DNA from: Paenibacillus radicibacter
GTDB lineage: Bacteria > Bacillota > Bacilli > Paenibacillales > NBRC-103111
Assembly: GCF_024721995.1 (NCBI RefSeq)
Contig: NZ_JANQBC010000014.1
Span: 90,808 to 154,807, forward strand
Direction of reading: 5' to 3'
Length of the DNA stretch: 64,000 bases
The notes beneath the pieces were generated by a model. That model was not told the DNA's origin and searched no databases. It saw nothing but the letters and a program-made list of their open reading frames with translations. Of this stretch, positions 45,558 to 53,930 are shown one piece after another; positions within the stretch are counted from its first letter, which is position 1; each line of letters begins with the position of its first letter. Both the position numbers and the translations under genes were made by a program.

Positions 45558-46259
45558 CTACTTATAAACTCCTCTATAATCCTCAGGTAACAATTCAGCA
45601 ATTCTCTTCATCATGTTGTTTATTGCAAATTCTTCATATTCATTCTTATCTTGTTCTTTTGCTCTCTTATGAACTTCGAACTGCTTTCCGATGTTAATAT
45701 AAACATCCGCATGATTAAAGCTCTCCGCTTTCATATCTCCTTCTTTATTTATAGGCAGCAACTTTTCTGTCCCATATAATCCAATTGGTACAATAGGAGC
45801 TCCTGTCAATCGTGCGATCAGAAGGATTCCTTTCTTTGCCTCAATTAAACTGCCGGTTCTACTTCTAGTGCCTTCTGGGAAGATCAACAAACTTTCCCCT
45901 TGCTTAACAAGCTTAATAATTCTCTCGATGCCCTCTTTATCTGCCGTATTAGGTTTGATCGTTGTCGTCTTAATGACATTAACACCAATACTCGTAACCG
46001 CATGATGAGACAGTTTTTCGCCAGCAACAAACGTTGGATCTACTTCTTTTAAAGCCTTATCCAACACTAAGCCATCAGAATTACTTAAATGATTACATAT
46101 AAAGATCGTCGGTGTTTGTATTCCCTTTAAGTTTTCCATACCGGTTATTTTAATATTGGCATATTTCTTAAGATACCTCGTTACGATTTTTTTAGAAACG
46201 TATGTAACTAATTTATCTGGTAAACTATTTATTATTTTTGCCGTTGTCGTGGATATCAT
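45558..46259 (-). CDS. 1-acyl-glycerol-3-phosphate acyltransferase-like (PlsC) protein
   Basis: About 233 residues. HLSNSD matches the H-x4-D catalytic motif and LLIFPEGTRSRTG is motif III of PlsC acyltransferases. The ATG at 46259 is preceded by GAGGAG and lies inside the end of the EcsC gene, so the two are coupled. Likely membrane-associated; it may be a paralogue rather than the main PlsC. Confidence 0.85.
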   Translation of the reverse strand: MISTTTAKIINSLPDKLVTYVSKKIVTRYLKKYANIKITGMENLKGIQTPTIFICNHLSNSDGLVLDKALKEVDPTFVAGEKLSHHAVTSIGVNVIKTTTIKPNTADKEGIERIIKLVKQGESLLIFPEGTRSRTGSLIEAKKGILLIARLTGAPIVPIGLYGTEKLLPINKEGDMKAESFNHADVYINIGKQFEVHKRAKEQDKNEYEEFAINNMMKRIAELLPEDYRGVYK

Positions 46260-47046
46260 TTGCTTGCTCCTCATTCGCTTCAAGTTCAATATGAATAATT
46301 TCTCTTTTGATGTTTGCTATATCATTTGTAAAATCTCGATCTGAATAATGATGAGCCACCTCAAGAAATTCTTTACGCAGTCTATTTCCCATGGGCTTCA
46401 TAGAAGCATAAGTCATTCCTCCAGAAATTACACCCCCAATAATAGGGATAACTTTGGATAAACCTTGAGCAAAGCTCTTTTGAGTTATCTTAATTCCTAC
46501 TGCAGCTGCGATCTTTTTTACAATTGGATAAAATATCGTTTTAGTTAAAGCTTCCTGTGCTAGTTTGGAGGATACAATTCTAAGTGCTGAACTAGCTCCC
46601 CCTACTCCAAACATAACCCCGAGAAATATGATTAATTCCGATTTAATTTTATCCGTATTAACAGCTTCATCTGCCAACATATCCTCATAACCAAATAGAT
46701 ACGCTAATTCTTGAGCCAATTTCAATACAACACCAAAGAATTGTAAGGTATCTGCTGGAATAGTAGCTGCCATTGCAAGTCCACCAGGGATACCCGCTGC
46801 AAAAGATATACCTGCACTTTGTAATGTCCTCTTTTCAATATGACCTTTCGCTAGTTTATCCAGTACTTGAACAGAGATCCCAGCTTTCACCGGTCCTTCT
46901 TCTAGCGCTAATACAAGCTTATCATTGTTTACACTTCCTGATAGAATCTCCGTTAGAAAGGCGTTACGATCTACTTTTACCCATGGTATCTTTAATGCAG
47001 TGACTATTATTGTTTCGATTGAACTTGTGTTGCCTTGTTTAGACAT
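46225..47046 (-). CDS. EcsC family protein
   Basis: 273 residues. GIPGGLAMAATIPADTLQFF and LKLAQELAYLFGYEDM are the characteristic EcsC region; weakly hydrophobic helices follow (GGVISGGMTYASMKPMG). GGAGG precedes the ATG. EcsC of Bacillus is of unclear function near an ABC transporter; here the partner is a PlsC-like gene overlapping its 3' end. Confidence 0.85.
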   Translation of the reverse strand: MSKQGNTSSIETIIVTALKIPWVKVDRNAFLTEILSGSVNNDKLVLALEEGPVKAGISVQVLDKLAKGHIEKRTLQSAGISFAAGIPGGLAMAATIPADTLQFFGVVLKLAQELAYLFGYEDMLADEAVNTDKIKSELIIFLGVMFGVGGASSALRIVSSKLAQEALTKTIFYPIVKKIAAAVGIKITQKSFAQGLSKVIPIIGGVISGGMTYASMKPMGNRLRKEFLEVAHHYSDRDFTNDIANIKREIIHIELEANEEQANDIHDNGKNNK

Positions 47047-47156
47047 ACTATAGCCTCCTATATCCTTAATTTCATAATAGAATTAACTCTCACTGGTATT
47101 CCATTATAAGCTATTCCCAGTATTTTACCATCAAGTACACTCATCTTTTCTTTATG

Positions 47157-47182
47157 AAAAAAGATCTGCTTAGCAGATCCTT
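47157..47182 (-). terminator. Terminator of the VOC gene
   Basis: On the minus strand GATCTGCTAAGCAGATC is followed by TTTTTT, 15 nt past the stop. Confidence 0.8.
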
Positions 47183-47196
47183 CTTAATCCAACCAT

Positions 47197-47547
47197 TTAC
47201 TTGTTTTGAATTAATCCAATTCCGTTTCCTACAGGGTCCACTAAGTATGCTAAATAGAATTCATCAAACTCCATCTTATCCCTTACAATCTGAGCTCCTA
47301 ATTCAACGGACTTCTTTATCGATTCTTCGATATCATCTACTTCAATTTGAATTCTAGTTCCATGAGGGAAATCATTAGGTCCTTTAGAAATACCACCATT
47401 TATCCCTGGTTTATTATCATCGCCTGTTGATACTGGATAATATCCCCAATTTGGTTCGGCAATCTTCCATCCAAATACTGAAGAATAAAAATTTGCTGCA
47501 CGTTCTGGATCTTGACTACTTAGCTCAAATAATACTACTTTCCCCAT
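47197..47547 (-). CDS. VOC family protein
   Basis: About 116 residues. KVVLFELSSQDPERAANFYS and YLVDPVGNGIGLIQ mark the two halves; INGGISKGPNDFPHG is typical of the glyoxalase-like subgroup often annotated as bleomycin resistance. The ATG at 47547 follows GGGGGCG. Confidence 0.87.
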   Translation of the reverse strand: MGKVVLFELSSQDPERAANFYSSVFGWKIAEPNWGYYPVSTGDDNKPGINGGISKGPNDFPHGTRIQIEVDDIEESIKKSVELGAQIVRDKMEFDEFYLAYLVDPVGNGIGLIQNK

Positions 47548-47666
47548 TAACATCGCCCCCATAATTGGAATAGTTACCCAAATTATGATACCGAATGTTT
47601 GTTCGTTTGTAAAGATCTTAGATATAATTTAACACAAAGCCCTTTGCCCGCAAAACTTTTAGAAAT

Positions 47667-47928
47667 CTATTTCCAATCGCCATAAAACACACCATTAATC
47701 TTCCATTTACTTTCGATTTTCTTTAATCTAAAGCTCGTCTGATCTGTAAATCCATCCTTAAAAATACGCTTTACCAATATTCTTATTTCCTCCTCATTCA
47801 CCTGTTTACTTTTGACAGTTTCATAATTCTTTAACTTTCTAATATTTTTTTCAGTTGCTATTTTGGTCCGCACATCCTACTAAAAAGACAAAAAGAACAA
47901 TACAAATAATTCCATTAAATTGCTTCAT
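47667..47928 (-). pseudogene. Frameshifted small lipoprotein
   Basis: An ATG at 47928 encodes a signal peptide and lipobox (IICIVLFVFLVGCADQNSN) and then stops. The continuation (EKNIRKLKNYETVKSKQVNE and beyond) is in the neighbouring frame down to 47667. A run of seven T/A bases at 47845-47851 sits at the switch, so a one-base slip, real or from sequencing, explains it. Function unknown. Confidence 0.65.
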
Positions 47929-47930
47929 CT

Positions 47931-48680
47931 TTATAAAAGCTCCCCTAATTTTCTTGCCTTAATCACAAAAGTTACAGGAAACATCTTTGCTCTCTTTGCC
48001 ATATCACTGTTATCATCCTTCGATTGCATAATCTCATCATCCGTTTCCTCAATCATTTGCTCAATTACAAATCCCGCTTTCGCTAGCGCGTTCACATAGG
48101 TTGATAGTTTACGGTCCGCTAATAGTAGATCACCTTCAACAGCTACCGGATACCAAGCTTCATCGAAATAACTCTTTTTAAAAACAAATCTACCATTATC
48201 TTCAGTAACACTACGGTGTATCGGGTGAGACCAGCTAAAGATAAATACGCCATCTTTCTTAAGGTAAGAAGCAATCCGTTGAAAGGTACCCTCAAGGTCA
48301 GTTGTCCAACCGATGGCATAAATCGAATACACATAGTCAAAGTAAGCCGTAGGTATGCCGCATTCATCTTCCATGGGAGAACAGATCAATTTTGCCGATA
48401 GACCATATGACTCTAAATGTTGAGCTGCCTTTTTGATTTGTCTTTCCGATATATCTACTGCCCATAGTTCAGAGGCGCTGCGTTCCGCTTGATATTGCAA
48501 AGATTGACCGTTGCCGCAGCCGATCTCCAGTAACTTTTTCCCTGATACATCGCCAAAAAGCTGACATTTTTCCTCTGAGACAAACGCTCCATAGTATGGA
48601 AGCACAATTGCGCTTAAGAAGTCATTGCCTTGTGTATCCCAATAGAAACTGTTTGTCTTATGTACATCATTCTTATCCAT
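47931..48680 (-). CDS. Class I SAM-dependent methyltransferase
   Basis: About 249 residues. Motif I LLEIGCGNGQSLQYQA, then AVDISERQIKKA, DYVYSIYAIGWT and LKKDGVFIFSWSHPI (methyltransf_11 type). The ATG at 48680 is preceded by GGAGAAGG. A worn attC-like remnant lies just upstream. Substrate unknown. Confidence 0.87.
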   Translation of the reverse strand: MDKNDVHKTNSFYWDTQGNDFLSAIVLPYYGAFVSEEKCQLFGDVSGKKLLEIGCGNGQSLQYQAERSASELWAVDISERQIKKAAQHLESYGLSAKLICSPMEDECGIPTAYFDYVYSIYAIGWTTDLEGTFQRIASYLKKDGVFIFSWSHPIHRSVTEDNGRFVFKKSYFDEAWYPVAVEGDLLLADRKLSTYVNALAKAGFVIEQMIEETDDEIMQSKDDNSDMAKRAKMFPVTFVIKARKLGELL

Positions 48681-48737
48681 GTAGACACCTTCTCCAGATA
48701 TGTAATTGTGGACCCTATACAATATTGTTTTCAATTC

Positions 48738-48829
48738 AAATAAGCTTAATGGAGCATGAGACAGGTCATTGAATGTGTCTGCCTGATAATGGAGCCGTTA
48801 TAATCAGATGCGTGAATACTTTGTTATGA
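48738..48829 (-). repeat. Worn attC-like element
   Basis: Pieces match the array consensus in order: AAGCTTAATGGAGC (consensus AGGCTTAAAGGAGC), ACAGGTC, GTGTCTGCCTGA, GGAGCCG and GCGTGAATACTTTGTTATG at the right end. Stems are eroded and the left core is not recognisable. It lies about 1.7 kb left of the first good element. Confidence 0.65.
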
Positions 48830-49070
48830 GAACCTACATTGAATCCTGACAAACCGACAAACGAAATTTTTATAATAGTAAGGATATAGTGAGCCTCCCG
48901 GTGATTTCATTAATATCACTCCCCAAAATTTCTCTAACATTTCTATAACAGGATATTCGCGAAATATTTGATCTATCCTGCTCGTTAATAATAAGCCCAT
49001 TAATAGAAATTTTGGAAACCTTGTGACTTATTGTCCGTAATAAAAACTAAACCTAAAGGAGGAATGAAAA

Positions 49071-49268
49071 TTGCTCAAGCGTTTTCTTAGTAAAATATTA
49101 GATTCTGTCCAACCTTCCAAGCATGGACGTCATCGTTACAGTTCCAGCGATCGAAAGCATCACAATCAACATCATTACGGACGCCGCAGTTCGTCCGACT
49201 ATGGTTACGGACGCAAAAAGAACCATGGTCACGGCTACTACAAAAATAAACATAAAAGCTCTAGTTAA
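49071..49268 (+). CDS. Small basic His/Tyr/Ser-rich protein
   Basis: 65 residues, TTG start with AAAGGAGG 7-8 nt upstream. Low-complexity, rich in H, K, R, S, Y and G (DRKHHNQHHYGRRSSSDYGY). The composition recalls spore-coat CotG/CotH-substrate-type or metal-binding small proteins. It has its own terminator and runs against its neighbours. Function unknown. Confidence 0.6.
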   Translation: MLKRFLSKILDSVQPSKHGRHRYSSSDRKHHNQHHYGRRSSSDYGYGRKKNHGHGYYKNKHKSSS

Positions 49269-49272
49269 TCAT

Positions 49273-49301
49273 AAAAAGCCGCGAATTGCGGCTCTTTTTT
49301 A
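49273..49301 (+). terminator. Terminator of the small basic protein gene
   Basis: AAAAAGCCGC-GAATT-GCGGCTCTTTTTT; it also lies just past the kinase stop on the other strand. Confidence 0.85.
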
Positions 49302-49306
49302 TATCA

Positions 49307-50116
49307 TCAACAATCTAAACAAGAGTCCAAATCACACACAAACTGTTCTATATCCCTATATGGAGGATCGATTTGGAGAAGCTTACGAAGCATTTGCTTG
49401 GTCATCGGTGATACAGTAAGCTCGTCCTCCCACCCAGAATCAACCTCAAGTTCAAAATTGCTTGAGTCATAACCGGAATATAGCATGAAAAGTATAAAAT
49501 GCCCAATTGCATTTAGATCATCAGGAACTTCAGCGGTTCTACTTTGCATTGTCTCATCAACTGAACCGATTTTCTCCGGAATCGGCTCACCTAAACGACA
49601 GGCTAAACCGAAATCAATGAGGTAGATCTGATCTCCATTTAATATGACATTCGGTATCCGGATATCAAGATGAACGAAGCCTTGATCATGAACATAACTT
49701 ACAATTTCTATTAATCTGCGAACGAAACAAAGCGCATCTTTTTCAGAAAACTTACTCCCTCGCTCGAAAATCATATCCTGTACGGTCTGTCCTTTCACGT
49801 ATTCGGATACCATATACAAATGCTCTTTATAGTCGAACGATGTTATACATCTCTGAATTGAAGGATGCCTCAACTGCCCTAAAATATCAATCTCCCGGTA
49901 CAACACATCTCTACCAAGCTTCCGCTTACTTGGTTTGGCTTGCTTCAGAACTACCTCTTGGCCGGAATCCACATCTAGACATAAATAGGTCAACCCGTAG
50001 CTGCCGATGCCAAGAAACCGTTGTATTCGGTACTTGTTAGTGATGAAGGCGCCTTCTCTTTGGGGATAGTCGATCCATGCTTCATATACACCTTTTAAAT
50101 ACTCGAATAGCCCCAT
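49307..50116 (-). CDS. Serine/threonine protein kinase-like protein
   Basis: 269 residues. FLGIGSYGLTYLCLD is the glycine loop, VVLKQAK carries the ATP-binding Lys, HLDIRIPNVIL the catalytic loop (HLDxxxxN instead of HRDxxxxN) and YLIDFGLA the DFG motif. It is cytosolic with no PASTA domains, close to small Bacillota kinases such as YrzF/YbdM. GGAGGTTGT precedes the ATG. Confidence 0.88.
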   Translation of the reverse strand: MGLFEYLKGVYEAWIDYPQREGAFITNKYRIQRFLGIGSYGLTYLCLDVDSGQEVVLKQAKPSKRKLGRDVLYREIDILGQLRHPSIQRCITSFDYKEHLYMVSEYVKGQTVQDMIFERGSKFSEKDALCFVRRLIEIVSYVHDQGFVHLDIRIPNVILNGDQIYLIDFGLACRLGEPIPEKIGSVDETMQSRTAEVPDDLNAIGHFILFMLYSGYDSSNFELEVDSGWEDELTVSPMTKQMLRKLLQIDPPYRDIEQFVCDLDSCLDC

Positions 50117-50163
50117 ACAACCTCCTGAAAACTTAAATTGTGTTGTTATCTAAAATCCTATTT

Positions 50164-50494
50164 TTACTCCTCTTTTGTTGAATACCACCTTAAATCCTCT
50201 GCCTTGGTAACATTCGTTTTGGCAAACCTATATTCGTAGATCAATTCTCCATTCTTGTTAAATGCCTTAGGTGTTAACTCGTTCCACTGATACGGAACAT
50301 CCCATGAAAATGTTATTGGTTTGTCTAAAGTGGCTTCTTTCCTTAATCTTCTCTCTTGCGGGCCAATTTCAATATAAGATACGCCTGGATCTTTTACCAA
50401 CACACTTATTACAGTCGCCTTCTCCCTTGGATTCGCTAGAGATACACCGCCAATTTTTTATTGTGTCATCGTTATGATAGTAGTAAACAGACAT
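50164..50494 (-). pseudogene. Frameshifted uncharacterised gene, first recognisable cassette-type gene
   Basis: An ATG at 50494, 25 bp inside the first element, encodes MSVYYYHNDDTIK. A one-base shift in the six-base T/A run at 50454-50459 connects it to GGVSLANPREKATVISVLVK and on to YEYRFAKTNVTKAEDLRWYS at 50164. The joined product is about 110 residues. No family recognised. It has the short leader of a cassette gene but no element at its 3' end. Confidence 0.55.
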
Positions 50495-50518
50495 TTTTGA
50501 AGACCACAAAAAAACCGT

Positions 50519-50643
50519 GTATAACGTTCTGATATCTTCGAACCCGAGAGGCTTAATATGCGCACGCACCGAGTCCGATGGACTTAGCCTCGCAAGGTGG
50601 CCTGCTTGAATTCACTTCTTCGAGTAATTCTTAATAGTTAGGC
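50519..50643 (-). repeat. attC-like site 1
   Basis: Left core GTATAACG, right core GTTAGGC (a perfect GTTRRRY). It contains the AACCCGAGAGGCTTAA...CTTAGCCTCGCAAGG stem, but the second and third stems are reduced (CTGCTTGAATTCACTTC). 125 bp. It follows the CPBP protease gene. Confidence 0.8.
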
Positions 50644-50675
50644 ATTTATTTTTAAGGTCTAATTTATTGAATCCC

Positions 50676-51461
50676 TTAAACGCTCGTTTCAACACTATTA
50701 TTTTCCTTATCTAACGGCGATTTCAGAATACCTATAAAAAGAATAATCCAAAGCGGAGCATTTCCAATAGCATGTGCAGCGAATGAAGCCCAAGTGGAAT
50801 CTGTATGTTGTGCAATCCAAGGTGCAATTAACATGCCCGGAAGCATTCCAATAAAATGCCATTTTAAACAAGCATGAATCACCCATGCCCAAAGCAGTCC
50901 ATTTATTATCCATGCGTAAGCCCCGAATATGTCTATCTGTGACGGTAGAATGTACCCTCTCCACATTAACTCTTCGCTAAACATTGCAACGATATGTATT
51001 GGTACAAACAAGACAAGTAATATCCAATTTTTTCTTAGAGATACATCAAAAAATTTATTTGGTGGTACTGAGAATTTCTTAAGTGGATTAAATGGTGCTG
51101 GTAGATAACTGGGAGGAGCAAAAAATCGTAAACGTGCAAAATATTTACCTACCGGCTCTAAGAGTTGATCAAAGATTATTGTAAAAATAACAGCTCCAAA
51201 AACCCAAAACCAATCATTTCCCTCAATGGGTATAAGATGAAATCTTTCTTTAAACGCAGAAATTGACATGATTCCCCCATCTAACCAATAAAGAAAGATT
51301 GATAAAGGTAATAAGAGAATGACGGGCATCCATAAAAAGAACCAAAAAGAAAAAATTAATGGCACACCTTTACTCATTAATTTCGGTGTCCAATAGTAAA
51401 ATCCACAATACAACAAAATTCCGGGAATTCCGAACAACAAAAGTTGCAACCACAAAGACAT
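50676..51461 (-). CDS. CPBP family intramembrane metalloprotease
   Basis: 261 residues, about seven membrane segments. FSEELMWRGYIL contains the EExxxR motif, HACLKWHFIG the middle His, and FAAHAIGNAPLW the HxxxN motif of the Abi/CPBP family. Members process CaaX-type proteins or give bacteriocin immunity. The stop lies 33 bp from attC-like site 1, as in a cassette. Confidence 0.87.
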   Translation of the reverse strand: MSLWLQLLLFGIPGILLYCGFYYWTPKLMSKGVPLIFSFWFFLWMPVILLLPLSIFLYWLDGGIMSISAFKERFHLIPIEGNDWFWVFGAVIFTIIFDQLLEPVGKYFARLRFFAPPSYLPAPFNPLKKFSVPPNKFFDVSLRKNWILLVLFVPIHIVAMFSEELMWRGYILPSQIDIFGAYAWIINGLLWAWVIHACLKWHFIGMLPGMLIAPWIAQHTDSTWASFAAHAIGNAPLWIILFIGILKSPLDKENNSVETSV

Positions 51462-51534
51462 TAATTTTTCTCTCCTTAGGTCTTGCTATTAATATTTTAA
51501 ATTTAAAGTAATCATTAAATATTACACACTTATC

Positions 51535-51567
51535 TTGCTCCCCCGCCACGTGAATATTATGTTATCT
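51535..51567 (-). repeat. attC-like remnant (right arm only)
   Basis: GCTCCCCCGCCACGTGAATA followed by TTATGTTATCT closely matches the right end of the site at 63.2 kb (TAGTCCCCCGCCGTGTAGAT...). The left arm and central stems are missing. It bounds the reversed TetR segment on its left. Confidence 0.65.
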
Positions 51568-51782
51568 GCTGGATCTGCCCCACATATGTATAAGCCCTAT
51601 TATCTTACTTGATTTAAGTCATAATTGCATTATATTCAGATAAGTTTCTCTTTTATAATCAACTCGTTATTCGTTTTTCTGAGATCTGAAAATAATACAT
51701 CAGGTCGATTGTCAATCCACAGTATTTATTCATTTCATTTTCCTCCCTTTCGACTTCTTCATGAAATGCTCTTGGTACTACA

Positions 51783-51812
51783 TTGACAGAAAAAGTTAAC
51801 ACATGTTAATAT
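51783..51812 (+). promoter_or_regulatory. TetR gene promoter with embedded dyad
   Basis: TTGACA, 17 bp and TTAATA (or 18 bp and TAATAT). The spacer holds TTAAC-ACAT-GTTAA, a palindrome likely bound by the TetR protein itself. Confidence 0.6.
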
Positions 51813-51847
51813 ATTTATTGAAGTAAATTTATATGGAGTGATATGAT

Positions 51848-52483
51848 TTGAACCTTTCGGATATTCCCCTGCGGGAATTAAAAAAAGCTCGAAATAAAGT
51901 GGCCTTATATGAAGCCAGTCTATCTCTGATAGGAGAGAAAATGTTCAGGGAAGTCATGCTCGACGATATTTGTCGGAAAGCGGAAGTTTCGCGGGTTACC
52001 TTTTTCAAATATTTTCAGAAAAAGGAAGATCTGCTCCTTTATTTCATGCGTGTCTGGTTAACCGAACGTATAATCGAGATTAAAGATGAGGATAAGAGCG
52101 GTTTCTCGTCCGTCAGGCATCTGTTGCATAAAGTAGCTGATCAGAATAGGGAAAGACCGGGATTAATGCCGAGTCTAATTTCTTTTCTAGTAGAAATGAA
52201 GATGCATCCTTGTATGCCTGAGATGAGTAGAGCAGAGACTTTATTACTCTTTCCTAATCATGAGGATATTGGCGCCCAGACACCTAACATGTTCGATCTA
52301 TTTCATCGTTGTATGACTGAGGCGAAAAGAAACGGGAAACTAAAAAATGACATCACGCTTGAAATGGCAGTTCAGGTTCTATTTACAGTGTTTTACGGAG
52401 CATTTTTGACTGCACAATTGTATGATCCCTCTGAAGTTTTAAACGTCTACGACGCCCATCTCCAATTGATTGAAAATAGCTAG
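51848..52483 (+). CDS. TetR family transcriptional regulator
   Basis: 211 residues. The helix-turn-helix is MLDDICRKAEVSRVTFFKYF, followed by the KKEDLL linker and a helical ligand domain. A TTG start at 51848 follows GGAG. It runs opposite to the cassette genes and is followed within 15 bp by the DUF4188 gene, which it probably controls. Confidence 0.9.
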   Translation: MNLSDIPLRELKKARNKVALYEASLSLIGEKMFREVMLDDICRKAEVSRVTFFKYFQKKEDLLLYFMRVWLTERIIEIKDEDKSGFSSVRHLLHKVADQNRERPGLMPSLISFLVEMKMHPCMPEMSRAETLLLFPNHEDIGAQTPNMFDLFHRCMTEAKRNGKLKNDITLEMAVQVLFTVFYGAFLTAQLYDPSEVLNVYDAHLQLIENS

Positions 52484-52498
52484 AGGAGTGATGTAAGT

Positions 52499-53005
52499 AT
52501 GAGTAAAATTATGCCTGGCCGATATACGGCGCAAATCGATGGATCATTCGTTGTTTTTATTATCGGCATGCGAATCAATAAATTATGGGCTGTGCACAAG
52601 TGGCTGCCCGCATTTATGGCAATGAATCCAATGATCCAAGAGTTGTACCGTAATCCAGATTTAGGGTTTTTACATACCAGCTTTCATTTATCTTGGCGAG
52701 GGGTGACTCTCGTACAATACTGGAATTCCTTTGAACAATTAGAACACTATGCACATAAGGGTGCGATCCACTTAGCCGCATGGAAACGTTTCAATCAAAA
52801 GGTTGGAACGAGTGGTGTCGTTGGGATTTATCATGAAACATACCTTGTCCCTGAAAAGCAATACGAGTGTCTGTATAACAACATGCCTGTTTTCGGCCTT
52901 GCAAAAGCAGGAAGTCATGTCCCTGCTGTCGGAAAACGTGAAACGGCAAGCAGAAGGCTCGGTGGTAATGGGGAGCCCGCCGTTCCAACACCACCGAATC
53001 CATAG
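52499..53005 (+). CDS. DUF4188 family protein (putative monooxygenase-like)
   Basis: 168 residues. RYTAQIDGSFVVFIIGMRIN and KWLPAFMAMNPMIQELYRNP with LGFLHTSFHLSWRGVTLVQY are the DUF4188 core (dimeric alpha-beta barrel-like fold). GAGGAGTG precedes the ATG. The last about 20 residues are Pro-rich and poorly conserved in look. Role unknown. Confidence 0.83.
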   Translation: MSKIMPGRYTAQIDGSFVVFIIGMRINKLWAVHKWLPAFMAMNPMIQELYRNPDLGFLHTSFHLSWRGVTLVQYWNSFEQLEHYAHKGAIHLAAWKRFNQKVGTSGVVGIYHETYLVPEKQYECLYNNMPVFGLAKAGSHVPAVGKRETASRRLGGNGEPAVPTPPNP

Positions 53006-53086
53006 AACATACAGTGGGAGCTATTGCTTAGACTATCTCCAGGTTATCCTATTTGTGCAATCTAATGTTTAATTAAACGCCAAAGA

Positions 53087-53118
53087 AGCATTCCCGTATA
53101 GCAGGGATGCTCCTTTTT
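53087..53118 (+). terminator. Terminator of the TetR/DUF4188 operon
   Basis: AGCATTCCC...GGGATGCT followed by CCTTTTTT. Confidence 0.85.
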
Positions 53119-53267
53119 TGCTTCACTAGCTCTATCCGATTGCAATTTAATTAATTCTTTCCTTTTACGTGAGATATTGTTTCTATATAAACTAATAAGT
53201 GTCATTCTTTACAACACCGTTTTCTTTTTCTATGAAGTTTAGACTTTTCTTTTATTGCGCTTATTTC

Positions 53268-53386
53268 CTATAACGTTCTTGTGTTTACGATGTCGATAGG
53301 CTTAAATGATCGCAGCGACTGGGTCCGTCAGGACTTAGCCTCGCAGGGTTGTCTGACTGATTCCGCTTCCCCGAATTGCCCTTTTC
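53268..53386 (-). repeat. attC-like site 2 (right arm lost)
   Basis: Left core CTATAAC and arm CGTTCTTGTGTTTACG, then the GGCTTAA...GACTTAGCCTCGCAGGGTTG stem and the start of the second stem (GTCTGACTGATTCCGCTTCC). It breaks off at about 53386 and runs straight into the 3' end of the next gene, so a deletion removed its right half. Confidence 0.75.
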
Positions 53387-53387
53387 C

Positions 53388-53779
53388 TTATTTATAAAGT
53401 TCTTTCAAGTTCTGTATTGTTTCGAAAATAAACGGTTGTGTACTTTCTATTTCGAATTTAAGCTCTGTCTCTTTATGAAGCTCTTCTTTATAAATCCTGT
53501 AATTATTACGTTTCCTCGGTTATTAAAATGAAATTTAACATTAAATGTATTCTCAGTATCCTTTAAAATAAGGCTATCTTTCAATTTCATTTCTGTATAC
53601 ATCTTGTCTAGATCTTTATAAAAACCTCTCAATTCACCAGTAGTAAACCAAACAATTCCTCGGACAAAGTAATTACCTACTTTTATTTCTATTATCGTCT
53701 TTCCATGTCTCTTAAAATCATCCTTTAATATTATCTTCAGATGATCTTTATTATTTCCCTGTATCAAGACGTCTTCCAT
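53388..53779 (-). pseudogene. WapI-type immunity-like gene, frameshifted
   Basis: From the ATG at 53779 the protein reads ILKDDFKRHGKTIIEIKVGN and GIVWFTTGELRGFYKDLDKM, resembling the WapI immunity family. After GNVIITGFIK the frame shifts by one base (near 53485). The other frame continues EELHKETELKFEIESTQPFI to a TAA at 53388. The joined product would be about 130 residues. WapI immunity proteins neutralise contact-dependent toxins; no toxin is nearby. The frameshift removes the last about 35 residues. Confidence 0.7.
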
Positions 53780-53814
53780 TTGGGTTCTCCTATACTACAG
53801 ATTTACAGAGATTT

Positions 53815-53877
53815 CTAATAGCATTCTTGTATTCAACCAAGGGGCGGTAGTCCCGCAGCGCAAATACAGTGTTATAC
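53815..53877 (-). repeat. attC-like site 3 (short form)
   Basis: Only 63 bp: left CTAATAG and CTTGTATTCA, then directly CCAAGGGGCGGTAGTCCCGC and AAATACAGTGTTATAC. The first two internal stems are missing, and the outer boxes plus the third stem remain. It is close in size to the shortest classical attC sites and shows which parts are dispensable. Confidence 0.7.
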
Positions 53878-53930
53878 GTCGTTTCCGTCTTCGAAGCATC
53901 ACCTAAAAACCTTTGAGCAAGATTCCAACT

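Larger units (their letters stand above)
51462..51847. promoter_or_regulatory. 386-bp intergenic region: attC remnant and TetR promoter
   Basis: No gene. The left third is AT-rich with no clear left arm of an element. 51535-51567 carries the right-arm remnant of an attC-like site. The right end has the promoter and operator of the TetR gene (51783-51812). Confidence 0.6.

Noticed and set aside
48830..49070. Possible gene between the worn attC element and the small basic protein
   Set aside because: No frame with a start signal or family resemblance in these 240 bp; treated as intergenic.
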